Below are positions 27,376 through 35,267 of a stretch of 64,000 nucleotides of DNA, in pieces. Made by a program: the position numbers and the translations under genes. The notes under the pieces were generated by a model. The model worked only from the letters and a program-made list of their open reading frames with translations, was not told where the DNA came from and made no database searches. Origin of the DNA: Glutamicibacter soli (GTDB lineage Bacteria > Actinomycetota > Actinomycetes > Actinomycetales > Micrococcaceae); contig NZ_POAF01000007.1 of the NCBI RefSeq assembly GCF_003309065.1, positions 207,123 through 271,122 of the forward strand, read 5' to 3'. The stretch's first letter is position 1, and each line of letters begins with the position of its first letter.

Positions 27376-27767
27376 TACTGGCCACGTCCAATCTGCAGGG
27401 CGGCTTGATAGCTTTCACGGGCGCGGTCGACCACGGCGGCGTTGACCTGGTAGCCGCGCTGGGCAAGGATCAGGGAGCCCATCTGTTCCGACAGGTCGAT
27501 ATCGGGATAACGCACGTTGCCATCGGCATCGGCCAACGGGTGGTCCGGCTCGTGCACGATCCGGCCCTCGGCGTCGCCGCGTTCGATGCCAGCGACGTAC
27601 ACCCCGTTGGCGTCGTCCCCCGCCCGCGCCAGGACGTACTGGGCGCGAAAAGCCTCGTCGTCGGTGCTGCGCGCGGTGTTGGCGTTGGCCAGGTTGTCCG
27701 ACACCGCGTCCAGCCACTTGCGGTGGACGGTCAGGCCGGTTCCGGCGATTCCGATGGCGTCGAACAT
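27375..27767 (-). CDS. flgC: Proximal rod protein FlgC
   Basis: 130 residues. AIGIAGTGLTVHRKWLDAVS then DNLANANT at the N-terminus, and MGSLILAQRGYQVNAAVVDR at the C-terminus, are the paired rod-protein helices. Overlaps flgB by the ATGA arrangement. Confidence 0.95.
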   Translation of the reverse strand: MFDAIGIAGTGLTVHRKWLDAVSDNLANANTARSTDDEAFRAQYVLARAGDDANGVYVAGIERGDAEGRIVHEPDHPLADADGNVRYPDIDLSEQMGSLILAQRGYQVNAAVVDRARESYQAALQIGRGQ

Positions 27768-28108
27768 CAGCTGCCCTTCAATGCGGTGCGGATGGAGCTG
27801 AAGGTGCCCGAAGCTGCCTGGGTCGCGAACTGGTAGCGCAGCATGGTGTCCACGTTGGACAGCGTCTCGGTGTCAAGGTTGACGTTCGAGCCGTCCAGCC
27901 GCGTGGGTTCCAGGGACCGGTTGGTGCTGGCGACGGCCTCGCCGCTGCCTTGCGAAATCGACGCGGCCAGCGCGGACTCGAAGTCCACCCGACGGGCTTG
28001 GTACCCCGGGGTGTTCACGTTCGCGATGTTGTTCGCGATGGCGCGCTGGCGCAGGGAGAGCGCGTTCAGGGCGCTCTCCATCGCTGCAGAGGTCACAGAT
28101 TCAAACAA
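27767..28108 (-). CDS. flgB: Proximal rod protein FlgB
   Basis: 113 residues from a TTG at 28108 (MFESVTSAAMESALNALSLR, then QRAIANNIANVNTPGYQARR). GGAG lies nine bases upstream, and this start gives normal FlgB length. An in-frame ATG at 28183 would add 25 residues unlike any FlgB and would begin about five bases after the predicted sigma-28 transcription start. I therefore treat 28109-28188 as a leader. That leader contains two hairpins with ATGGA loops. First gene of the long basal-body operon that ends in csrA. Confidence 0.85.
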   Translation of the reverse strand: MFESVTSAAMESALNALSLRQRAIANNIANVNTPGYQARRVDFESALAASISQGSGEAVASTNRSLEPTRLDGSNVNLDTETLSNVDTMLRYQFATQAASGTFSSIRTALKGS

Positions 28109-28136
28109 GACGTGTCGCTCCAGAGTCTTCAGCTGG

Positions 28137-28177
28137 GCCCATCCATGGGCAACGGGGCTTGCGAGCGATCCATGCTC
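28137..28177 (-). promoter_or_regulatory. Two ANGGA-loop hairpins in flgB leader (candidate CsrA sites)
   Basis: On the transcribed strand GAGC-ATGGATC-GCTC (28177-28163) and GCCC-ATGGAT-GGGC (28150-28137) form short GC stems that each present ATGGA in the loop, the preferred CsrA ligand. They lie between the predicted sigma-28 start and the flgB TTG. Confidence 0.5.
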
Positions 28178-28194
28178 CCCCATGACAGAAGCAA

Positions 28195-28221
28195 CTATCG
28201 GTTGCTTTGCGGGCCCGGTTA
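28195..28221 (-). promoter_or_regulatory. Candidate sigma-28 promoter of the flgB operon
   Basis: GCTAAC, 15 bases after TAAC, ACCGATAG on the minus strand. It begins ten bases after the stop of the small gene at 28232 and lies about 87 bases before the flgB start. Confidence 0.7.
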
Positions 28222-28231
28222 GCCGAATTCC

Positions 28232-28555
28232 CTAGCCAACCGCGTCAAGGTACACGGCGGCGTCCGCTGGCGGACGGGGCACGCTGTCAACGGCCCTGAG
28301 CTGGGCGGCGATGTCGTTTCTGCGTCGGGCGTAGGCATCGATCAGCTCGCCCAGCTGCCCCAGGACCTCGGCGGCGCGCTGGCGAAGCCGGACTGGAAGC
28401 GGCATTCCGGATTCAGGGGCCTTCCAGGCGGCGATGTCCAGGTCGACGAGCTGTGCGTCCACGTGCAGCGCGGCGGCCAGACGGGCGCAGCGGGCCTCAA
28501 GTTCGTCGAGCAGCTGGTCCCAGGTGCTGCACTGCGATGCAAGTACTTCAGCCAA
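28232..28555 (-). CDS. Small helical protein after fliS, possible FliT-like chaperone
   Basis: 107 residues from a TTG at 28555 that overlaps the fliS end by eight bases (MAEVLASQCSTWDQLLDELE...). The sequence is predicted mostly alpha-helical (LEARCARLAAALHVDAQLVD; RLRQRAAEVLGQLGELIDAY). In many bacteria fliD-fliS is followed by fliT, a small helical export chaperone for FliD, and this gene has that size and place. I see no residue match that proves it. No strong Shine-Dalgarno, so translation is probably coupled to fliS. Confidence 0.6.
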   Translation of the reverse strand: MAEVLASQCSTWDQLLDELEARCARLAAALHVDAQLVDLDIAAWKAPESGMPLPVRLRQRAAEVLGQLGELIDAYARRRNDIAAQLRAVDSVPRPPADAAVYLDAVG

Positions 28556-28961
28556 CGTTGACCCCCGCGTGCTGCACTGCCGGGCCGCCTGGGGAAGCCG
28601 CGGCCTCGTGCCATGCTTCCTGCAGCGGCTTGAGCAACTCGATGGCCTGGGCGGTGAGCTGGATGTTGCGCTGGATGTTCGCATCGATGAGCAGCTGGGT
28701 GACGAAAACGTAGAGGGATCGCAGCCCCGCGCCGCCGGACCACGCCGAGTCGTCGAGGCTGGAGGACAGCTCGGCAATGATCGCCTGGGCGTGCAGCAGG
28801 TTCTCTGCCGCTGCGCCCCAGTTCGCCGAGTCCTGGGCGCTCTTGGCCCGATGCAGGTCGACCATCAGCCGGTCGTAGAGCATGGTCAGCAGCTTGGCCG
28901 GGCTGGCGGAAAGGATCGCCTCCCGGTTTAGTTGCGCGATCTTCTGGGCAGGATTGAGCAT
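28548..28961 (-). CDS. fliS: Flagellin export chaperone FliS
   Basis: 137 residues. ILSASPAKLLTMLYDRLMVD and ANIQRNIQLTAQAIELLKPL match the FliS four-helix bundle, which caps the flagellin C-terminus before export. The ATG at 28961 has AAGGAG upstream; it overlaps the fliD stop by one base. Confidence 0.93.
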   Translation of the reverse strand: MLNPAQKIAQLNREAILSASPAKLLTMLYDRLMVDLHRAKSAQDSANWGAAAENLLHAQAIIAELSSSLDDSAWSGGAGLRSLYVFVTQLLIDANIQRNIQLTAQAIELLKPLQEAWHEAAASPGGPAVQHAGVNVG

Positions 28962-30265
28962 TATTTCTCCTTGGTGCTCGGCAGCGAGGCAAGTTGCGAA
29001 GCGAGGTAGGACTGCTGGGCGTTCATGTTGCTCAGCTGCACTTCCAGGGCTGAATAGATGCGCTTCAGGCTCGCTTCCCGGCTTTCCAGCCGGCGGTCCC
29101 AATTCAAGATCTGGTCATTGAGCCGGGTGATCGTCGTTTCCTGCCCCTTGATGCGCGAGCTGATGTCCCCGGAATACTTGTCGGACAGTTCGCTGCTGAC
29201 AGTTTCCACGCGCTTGGCCAGGGTGGCGAAGGCCGACTGCACCCGCGCTGGGTCGGCGTTCAGCGCCTTGGTGAATTTCTCTTCGTCGAAATCGAGTTTT
29301 CCCTCTCGGGTGATCGAAATGCCGATTTCCGATGGCGAACGCCCGTCCACCGGCCTGATCGCCGCATCCGTGAGGCGCTGCGTGATGCTTCGGACCATGC
29401 TGTCGCCGGTGAAGATCATGCCGCTGGTGGCGCCACCGGTGCCGATGGTGACCGAGGAGTTGGCGGAGATGAAGTTCAGCAGTCCGTTCAGCGATTCCAC
29501 CAGGGAGGAGGCTTCCTTGGCGGCCGCTGCCATGTCGCGCTGCACGGTGAGGGTGACCGGTTCGCTCGACGTCTTGGAAACGCTCACGTCGATACCCGGC
29601 ATGAGCCCGGCGAAGGTATTCGACGCGGAGCTGACTGTCTGCTCCGCGGCGCTGCCGGCCCAGAGCGTGACCGTGGCATCCTGCGCGGCACGGATCTGGG
29701 TGAGGGGAACGGCCGTGCCGGCCACTGAGAAGGAATTCGCCGCTCCGCTGGCGTCCGCGGTGAACTGCACGCGGTACGTTCCGTCGCCGACCGCGAATTT
29801 GACGGCCTTGACTCCCGCCTCGGAAGCGTTGACCGCGGTGATCACGTCGTCCAGGGACGCGGAGACGGCGGTGATGCTGTAGTCCTTGCCGGCCGAGCTC
29901 AGCGTGAAGGAGGAGCTGTCCCATTCGGTGAGCGGTCCGGTGACGGTAACCTGCTGCTGGGCGAGCTGGCCGACGGTCAATTCCAGAGATCCAGCCGCGG
30001 CCCCGTCGGAGGTCTTCACGGTGACCGAGTTTGAGCTGGATACCGAGGTGAATTTCTGCAGCGCCTCGGGTTTGGCCAGGGTGGCCGAAAGTTTGGCTAC
30101 GTCCGCGACGCGGGTATTCAGCGACTGGAGCGCCGAGACCATGGTCTGTGTTGCGGTGACCCGATTTTTCAGCATGGTCTGGGGAATCGCTTCGACCTGC
30201 ATCAGCGACTTGATGAGGGCGGCGGTGTCCAATCCACTGGCCAGGCCATCAAGAGAAATTCCCAC
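28961..30265 (-). CDS. fliD: Filament cap protein FliD
   Basis: 434 residues. GISLDGLASGLDTAALIKSL at the N-terminus and the terminal coiled coil (NDQILNWDRRLESREASLKR then YSALEVQLSNMNAQQSYLA) are diagnostic. It caps the filament and helps flagellin fold. GTG start at 30265 with GGGAGG eight bases upstream. It is separated from flagellin by a hairpin, so it is probably expressed by readthrough or from an unseen promoter. Confidence 0.95.
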   Translation of the reverse strand: MGISLDGLASGLDTAALIKSLMQVEAIPQTMLKNRVTATQTMVSALQSLNTRVADVAKLSATLAKPEALQKFTSVSSSNSVTVKTSDGAAAGSLELTVGQLAQQQVTVTGPLTEWDSSSFTLSSAGKDYSITAVSASLDDVITAVNASEAGVKAVKFAVGDGTYRVQFTADASGAANSFSVAGTAVPLTQIRAAQDATVTLWAGSAAEQTVSSASNTFAGLMPGIDVSVSKTSSEPVTLTVQRDMAAAAKEASSLVESLNGLLNFISANSSVTIGTGGATSGMIFTGDSMVRSITQRLTDAAIRPVDGRSPSEIGISITREGKLDFDEEKFTKALNADPARVQSAFATLAKRVETVSSELSDKYSGDISSRIKGQETTITRLNDQILNWDRRLESREASLKRIYSALEVQLSNMNAQQSYLASQLASLPSTKEK

Positions 30266-30310
30266 GGATACTGCCTCCCGGACTGTGAAAGATGATGTAC
30301 GTGCCCGCGT

Positions 30311-30343
30311 GCCCGGAAAGGGCCTCTCGGCCTCTTTCCGGGC
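30311..30343 (-). terminator. Hairpin between flagellin and fliD
   Basis: GCCCGGAAAG-GGCC-TCTC-GGCC-T-CTTTCCGGGC forms a stem of 14 pairs with a four-base loop and one bulge. There is no U tract, so it may attenuate or stabilise the flagellin message rather than end it fully. Confidence 0.6.
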
Positions 30344-30412
30344 GCGGGGCGCCAGGCTGCCGGATTCCGGCGCGCCGACGCGCGCGGCCGGCAGCGGCTA
30401 GCCAGCGGGTGG

Positions 30413-31279
30413 TTAGCCCAGCAGCTTCAGGACGCCCTGGTTGGACTGGTTGGCCTGAGCGAGCATGGCGGTACCAGCCTGGGACAGGATGTTCGAGCGG
30501 GTGAAGTTCACCATCTCGCCGGCCATGTCCACGTCGCGGATGCGGGACTCGGCGGCCTGCAGGTTTTCGCGCGACACGTTCAGCGAGTTGATCGCCGATT
30601 CAAAGCGGTTCTGCACTGCGCCCAAGGCCGCGCGGCCACTGGACACGCTGGTGATGGCGGTATCGACGGTGCCGATGGTCGCTGCCGCAACCGAGGCCGA
30701 CGCGAACCCGTCGGTGGTCACGATCGCGGCCTTCAAATCGGTGGCCAGGGTCTTGATGTCGATGCCGCCCTGGCTCAGATCCAGCGAGATCTGGCTGTCG
30801 CCGCCGGTGCCGGCGCCGATCTGGAAGGACATGACGCCGTTGCCGGTTGAGCCGGCAGTGGCATCAAGCAGGTTGATGCCGTTGAAGTTGGTCGTGTCGC
30901 CGATGCGTCCCAATTCGTCGACCAGGGCGGTGACTTCGGTAGTGATGGCCTTGCGGGATTCCGCATTGTTCGAGTCGTTGCCGGCCTGTACTGCCAGATC
31001 GCGCACACGCTGCAGGATCGAGTGGACCTCGGTCAGCGCGCCTTCAGCGGTCTGGATGACAGAGATGCCGTCCTGGGCATTGCGGGCGGCAACGTTCAGG
31101 CCGTTGACCTGCGAACGCAGGCCTTCGGAGATGGCAAGTCCGGCGGCGTCGTCTGCCGCGCGGTTGATGCGCAGGCCCGAGGACAGCTTTTCCAGCGACT
31201 TCGACAGGTCGTTCTGGGTGTTGGACAGGTTGCGGTGAGCATTCAGCGCCGCGAGGTTGGTGTTGATCTGCATACCCAT
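30413..31279 (-). CDS. hag: Flagellin
   Basis: 288 residues, a short flagellin. N-terminal QINTNLAALNAHRNLSNTQN with SGLRINRAADDAAGLAIS, and C-terminal LNVSRENLQAAESRIRDVDM then LAQANQSNQGVLKLLG, are the conserved D0/D1 helices. The variable middle is only about 80 residues, so the exposed surface is small. ATG at 31279 with GGAGG eight bases upstream. The leader carries a CsrA-type hairpin and the gene has a strong sigma-28-like promoter. Only one flagellin gene is present in the window. Confidence 0.97.
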   Translation of the reverse strand: MGMQINTNLAALNAHRNLSNTQNDLSKSLEKLSSGLRINRAADDAAGLAISEGLRSQVNGLNVAARNAQDGISVIQTAEGALTEVHSILQRVRDLAVQAGNDSNNAESRKAITTEVTALVDELGRIGDTTNFNGINLLDATAGSTGNGVMSFQIGAGTGGDSQISLDLSQGGIDIKTLATDLKAAIVTTDGFASASVAAATIGTVDTAITSVSSGRAALGAVQNRFESAINSLNVSRENLQAAESRIRDVDMAGEMVNFTRSNILSQAGTAMLAQANQSNQGVLKLLG

Positions 31280-31287
31280 GATGTTTT

Positions 31288-31333
31288 CCTCCGTGAGAAC
31301 GGGTGTTGTTTACCTAGGTCCGTCCATGGACCT
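31288..31333 (-). promoter_or_regulatory. Flagellin leader: CsrA-type hairpin plus ANGGA over the ribosome site
   Basis: AGGTCC-ATGGAC-GGACCT (31333-31316) is a perfect six-pair stem showing ATGGAC in the loop. Downstream, ACGGA (31294-31290) overlaps the GGAGG ribosome site at 31292-31288. An upstream hairpin site plus a second site over the Shine-Dalgarno is the layout known for the CsrA-repressed hag leader of Bacillus subtilis. Confidence 0.75.
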
Positions 31334-31342
31334 CGTGAACAA

Positions 31343-31369
31343 CTATCGGCCGTACTCCGCGAGCGGTTA
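31343..31369 (-). promoter_or_regulatory. Sigma-28 promoter of flagellin
   Basis: GCTAAC, 15 bases after TAAC, GCCGATAG, close to the bacterial sigma-28 consensus TAAA-N15-GCCGATAA. The predicted start near 31336 puts the leader hairpin at the extreme 5' end of the message. Confidence 0.8.
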
Positions 31370-31392
31370 GCGGGATGCTTCCACCTCGAACA

Positions 31393-32211
31393 TCACGCAA
31401 TATCCGCTGTCATCGGCGGACCGGTCCAGTCGTCCAAGCGTCCGCCTGTTGCCTGGCGGGCAAACTCGTCGAGGTAGCTGTCGCGCCGCGCCTGGGCGGA
31501 CTTCGTGAGCTTGGGCTGCACGACGGGCGGCCGGTCGGTGAGGTAATGCGTCTGGATGGCTTCGTGCAGCAGCTTGAGGGCGACGGTGCGCTGCTGCGAA
31601 ATTGCCGAATGCGTCACGCCCGCCTCGGCAGCAATCTGCTTGACCGTGGCGCCTTCGAAAAAGAGTCGGCGGATCAGGATCTGGAGTTTCTGGGGCAGGC
31701 ACTGCACGGCCGCATGGATCACGCTGATGCGTTCGCGGTGCAGGATGTTTTCCTCCGGGATTCCCATCTCGGACAGGAGGCTGTCATGCATGGTTTCCTC
31801 CAGCGCCACCACGCTGCGCTCGGCATCGGCCATCACCGCGCGCACGTCCGCGCTGCTCACGCCCATGGCGTCGGCCAACTCATGCTCCGATGGCTGGCGT
31901 CCCAGAACACCGGTCAAGGCTTCCTGGACGTTGCGGGTTGCAGTGATTTTCTGGCGCGCCCCACGGGTCGCCCAATCGTTCGAACGCATATCGTCGGCAA
32001 AGGCACCCATGATCCGGCGGCGGGCGAAGGCGCCGAAAGGCACTCCACGGGAGGGGTCGAATGATTCGGCAGCGCTGATCATCGCGATGGTGCCGATGGA
32101 GACGAGATCTTCGCGCGAAAGATGCGTCGCTTTCGAGCAAAGTTCAGCTGCTAGATATCCGACAAGGGGGAGGTTTGCCAAAACCAATTCATTGCGTGCT
32201 TCAAGCTCCAC
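31393..32211 (-). CDS. fliA: Flagellar sigma factor FliA (sigma-28 family)
   Basis: 272 residues. Region 2 is readable: LVSIGTIAMISAAESFDPSR then GVPFGAFARRRIMGAFADDM, with RSNDWATRGARQ. Region 3 is DAMGVSSADVRAVMADAE. Region 4 has the HTH TVKQIAAEAGVTHSAISQQR. A polar C-terminal tail of about 40 residues is extra compared with E. coli FliA (239). GTG start at 32211, preceded by AAAGGA. The gene has its own housekeeping-like promoter and is divergent from flgN. No FlgM anti-sigma gene is seen in the window. Confidence 0.92.
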   Translation of the reverse strand: MELEARNELVLANLPLVGYLAAELCSKATHLSREDLVSIGTIAMISAAESFDPSRGVPFGAFARRRIMGAFADDMRSNDWATRGARQKITATRNVQEALTGVLGRQPSEHELADAMGVSSADVRAVMADAERSVVALEETMHDSLLSEMGIPEENILHRERISVIHAAVQCLPQKLQILIRRLFFEGATVKQIAAEAGVTHSAISQQRTVALKLLHEAIQTHYLTDRPPVVQPKLTKSAQARRDSYLDEFARQATGGRLDDWTGPPMTADIA

Positions 32212-32286
32212 TGTGCCGGAGTCCTTTATCTCAGAGTGCGATTGGCTATGTGTCTACCCCAACTAGACAATCGGCCACGCGAACTA

Positions 32287-32316
32287 ACATTAGAACTACA
32301 TGAGGGTTTTTGACAA
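32287..32316 (-). promoter_or_regulatory. Candidate housekeeping promoter of fliA
   Basis: TTGTCA (32316-32311), 18 bases, TAATGT (32292-32287) on the minus strand, about 75 bases before the fliA GTG. No sigma-28 motif is seen before fliA, so it would sit at the top of the cascade. Confidence 0.5.
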
Positions 32317-32395
32317 ACGCTATTTATGAGGCGTTTTCGGACGTATTGTCTCCGGTTTTTCGGGCCTTCGTAGGCGCCTGGCGACCCGGCGCCGC

Positions 32396-32422
32396 TAACC
32401 GTCTTCCACTCGCCGCCGATAC
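32396..32422 (+). promoter_or_regulatory. Candidate sigma-28 promoter of flgN-flgK-flgL-fliW
   Basis: GCTAAC, 15 bases after TAAC, GCCGATAC on the plus strand, 46 bases before the flgN ATG. Confidence 0.75.
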
Positions 32423-32435
32423 TATTGGTTATCGA

Positions 32436-32454
32436 GGCATTTTGGGGAAATGCC
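32436..32454 (+). promoter_or_regulatory. Leader hairpin before flgN
   Basis: GGCATTT-TGGGG-AAATGCC forms seven pairs immediately downstream of the predicted transcript start, six bases before the GGAG ribosome site. The loop region contains GGGGA but not a perfect ANGGA. Confidence 0.45.
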
Positions 32455-32468
32455 AGAATTGGAGAATC

Positions 32469-32960
32469 ATGACCAATCGGGTAAATGAGCTGTCGACGCT
32501 CCTGTTCAAGGAACGGGAATGCCTTGAACTGCTCCATTTCAAACTCGAGGAACAGAATTTACTGCTCATTGCCGGCAAAACGCAATGGCTTTCGGCAGCG
32601 ACTCGAGAAATCGAACATGTGCTGGAACGCATGCACCATACCAGCCTGGAACGCACGCTGGTCGCCCGCGAGGTGGCCGAAAGTTGGGGCGGCGACCCGG
32701 ACTCGTCGCTCTCCGAATTGGCTGCGCTCGCGCCAGTGGGGCCGTGGGGAGAGATCCTCACCTCCCATCTGACGGCGATCCATGAATACACCAACGTCAT
32801 CGCGGCGACTCGCGACGCCAATGAGCAGTTCCTCCGAGCCGCTCAGCGCTCGGCCCAGGAAACCCTTGCGAACCTCGGCGATTCGGCATCGACCTATGGC
32901 CGCAGCGGAGCGGCCGATGTTCCAGGCACCGATGCCCGCATACTCGACACCAATGTCTAA
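32469..32960 (+). CDS. flgN: Flagellar hook-filament junction chaperone FlgN
   Basis: 163 residues, helical (LSTLLFKERECLELLHFKLE...). This is the FlgN layout of a long N-terminal helix pair binding FlgK and FlgL before export. ATG at 32469 with GGAG five bases upstream. Nine bases separate it from flgK, which strongly supports the call. Confidence 0.88.
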   Translation: MTNRVNELSTLLFKERECLELLHFKLEEQNLLLIAGKTQWLSAATREIEHVLERMHHTSLERTLVAREVAESWGGDPDSSLSELAALAPVGPWGEILTSHLTAIHEYTNVIAATRDANEQFLRAAQRSAQETLANLGDSASTYGRSGAADVPGTDARILDTNV

Positions 32961-32969
32961 GGAATCCAG

Positions 32970-34382
32970 ATGAGCACCTTCGGGAGCCTGAATACCGCCC
33001 TGTCGGGGCTCAACGCGGCGCGAGCTGCCATGGAGGTTGCGGGGAACAACTTGGCCAATGTCGCCACCCCGGGATACACCCGGCAGCGTGCCGAGTTCCA
33101 ATCCGCAGGGGCGGTGGCCTCCACCGGCAAGATCACCTCGTCCGGGCGCATCGACCAAGGCGTCGTGTTCACCGGCATCGCCCGATTGGCCGACGCCAGC
33201 CTGGACGCCCGCGTCCGAGGCACCGTCGCGCTGGCCTCGCAGAGCTCGGTGCGCGCCGATGCGATGGCAGATCTCGAATCAATCCTGCGCGAACCGGGCG
33301 AGAACGGCCTCTCCGCGTTGCTCAACGATTTCTGGGCCGGATGGGAAGACGTGGCAGGCCAGCCAGGCGACGCCGCCGCGGGGGCCGTGCTGCTCCAGCG
33401 CGCGCAGTCGGCGGTCGACCGCATCGTCCAGATGGATGACGAGATCAACGGCCAGTGGACCTCCCAGCGCCAGGACCTGAGCACCCGCATCGACGATCTG
33501 AATGCCACCGCGCAGGGCGTCGCGGCGCTGAACGGGCAGATCCGTTCGCTCACCGCCGCCGGTGGTTCGCCCGCTGCGCTGCTCGACCAGCGCTCGCAGC
33601 TGGTCGAGCGCCTGGCCGAGCTGTCCGGCGCGAGCGTGCGCGAGCTGCCCGATGGAACCGTCGACGTACTGCTGGAGGGCAGCCCCCTGGTCACCGGGAC
33701 TACTGCCCGCTCGCTGCAGCTGTCCGGAGGCCGGAACAGCGAGGACGCCGCGGTCTCCGTGCGCTGGTCGCACCGGCCTGACGACCAGGTGTCGCTGGAT
33801 GCCGGCAGCATCGCGGCAGGGCTCGCGGTGCTCTCCCCCGCCACCGGTTCCTACAGCTCGGGGCCGCTGGCGCAGGCTGCCGCGCAGCTGGACCGGATCG
33901 CCCTGCGCCTTGCCGAGGCGGTCAACCAGGTGCACCACTCGGGATTGACCAGTGCCGGCACGCCTGGCGGCGACTTCTTCGGCATCGATCCGGCAAACCC
34001 AGCCGGCAGCATCAAGGTGCTGCTCCACGACGGGTCCCAGCTGGCCACCGGCTTGCCCGGCGGCGGCGCGCTGGACGGCTCGAACGCTCAGAAGCTGGCC
34101 GAGCTGGGCAAGACACCGGACGGCGCCGACGCGCTGTGGTCGCGGCTGGTGATCGAGGTGGGAGCCACGAGCCGCGCCGAGGCAACCCAGGCGCTGTCCA
34201 GCGCTATGGCCGCGGACGGTGCCGTCACCGCGCGCCACGGCGCCTCCGCGGTGTCGTTGGACGAGGAGAACATCGCCCTGCTCAGCCACCAGCATGCCTA
34301 CCAGGGCGCTGCCCGAGTGCTCACCGCACTGGACGAAATGCTGGACACCTTGATCAATGGCACCGGCCGTGTTGGACGATAG
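32970..34382 (+). CDS. flgK: Hook-filament junction protein FlgK
   Basis: 470 residues. FGSLNTALSGLNAARAAMEV then AGNNLANVATPGYTRQR at the N-terminus, and SLDEENIALLSHQHAYQGAA then RVLTALDEMLDTLIN at the C-terminus, are the HAP1 signatures. First junction ring between hook and filament. Confidence 0.96.
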   Translation: MSTFGSLNTALSGLNAARAAMEVAGNNLANVATPGYTRQRAEFQSAGAVASTGKITSSGRIDQGVVFTGIARLADASLDARVRGTVALASQSSVRADAMADLESILREPGENGLSALLNDFWAGWEDVAGQPGDAAAGAVLLQRAQSAVDRIVQMDDEINGQWTSQRQDLSTRIDDLNATAQGVAALNGQIRSLTAAGGSPAALLDQRSQLVERLAELSGASVRELPDGTVDVLLEGSPLVTGTTARSLQLSGGRNSEDAAVSVRWSHRPDDQVSLDAGSIAAGLAVLSPATGSYSSGPLAQAAAQLDRIALRLAEAVNQVHHSGLTSAGTPGGDFFGIDPANPAGSIKVLLHDGSQLATGLPGGGALDGSNAQKLAELGKTPDGADALWSRLVIEVGATSRAEATQALSSAMAADGAVTARHGASAVSLDEENIALLSHQHAYQGAARVLTALDEMLDTLINGTGRVGR

Positions 34383-34391
34383 GACCTGCAC

Positions 34392-35267
34392 ATGACACGC
34401 ATTACCACGTCGGCGCTCAGCTTCAATGCCGAACGCAACCTCGCCGCCGCGGCCGCCCGGCTGGCCACGATCCAGGACAAGATCGGCTCCAACAAACAGA
34501 TCAGCCGGCCCAGCGACGACCCGGCGGGGGCCGCCGAGGCGATGGCGGTTCGCACCGAGCAGCGCCAGAACGCGCAGTTTTCCCGGAACGCAGCGGATGC
34601 CAATGGCTGGCTGTCTTCCACGGACGTCGCCTTGTCCGCCGCGACCAGCCTGCTTCACCGGGTGCGCGACCTGACCGCCCAAGGAGCCAACGACGGAGCG
34701 CTCGGACCGGAGGCCCGGGAAGCGATCGCCCTTGAACTCGACCAATTGCGTGAGCAGATGGTCGGGGTGGCCAACACCCAGTACCGCGGGCGCTTCTTGT
34801 TTGCCGGCACCTCGGATGCCGGCAGCGCGCTGGATGAGAACCTGCAGTTCTCCCAGGGCAGCGAGGTCCTGCGCCGGATCGGGCCGAATTCCTCGGTGCG
34901 CGTGGACGCCGACGGCGCTGCCGCCTTCGGCCAAGGCCCGGACAGCGTCTTCAGCCTCATCTCCTCCATCGCGCAGGATTTGCGCAATGGCGTCAATGTG
35001 TCCTCACGACTTGAAACGGTGGATGCCCACTTGCAGAACATCCTTGCCACCCAGGCCTCCGTCGGCGCCAGCCACGCCACGGTGCGCACGGCCGAGCAGA
35101 GCCTGCTGGGCGATGCAGTCAACCTCGAGGCCCGGCGCGCGGGCACCGAGGACATCGACCTCGCCACCGCCATCCTGGAGCTCAAGAGCCAAGAGGTCGC
35201 CTACCAGGCGGCGCTGTCCGCCGCGGCCCGCACCCTGCAGCCTTCACTCATGGACTTCCTGCGATGA
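34392..35267 (+). CDS. flgL: Hook-filament junction protein FlgL
   Basis: 291 residues. Flagellin-like N-terminus (LATIQDKIGSNKQISRPSDD then PAGAAEAMAVR) and C-terminus (DIDLATAILELKSQEVAYQA) with the FlgL motif GRFLFAGT. Second junction ring. Four-base overlap with fliW. Confidence 0.95.
   Translation: MTRITTSALSFNAERNLAAAAARLATIQDKIGSNKQISRPSDDPAGAAEAMAVRTEQRQNAQFSRNAADANGWLSSTDVALSAATSLLHRVRDLTAQGANDGALGPEAREAIALELDQLREQMVGVANTQYRGRFLFAGTSDAGSALDENLQFSQGSEVLRRIGPNSSVRVDADGAAAFGQGPDSVFSLISSIAQDLRNGVNVSSRLETVDAHLQNILATQASVGASHATVRTAEQSLLGDAVNLEARRAGTEDIDLATAILELKSQEVAYQAALSAAARTLQPSLMDFLR

Noticed and set aside
28109..28183. Upstream ATG start for flgB
   Set aside because: It would add 25 residues foreign to FlgB and start only about five bases after the predicted transcript start. 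The TTG at 28108 has a ribosome site and normal protein length.
30380..30412. GCTAACC after the flagellin gene, as a possible sixth sigma-28 promoter for fliD
   Set aside because: The TAA is the flagellin stop, and 15 bases on the sequence is CGCTGCCG, which is not a -10 element.
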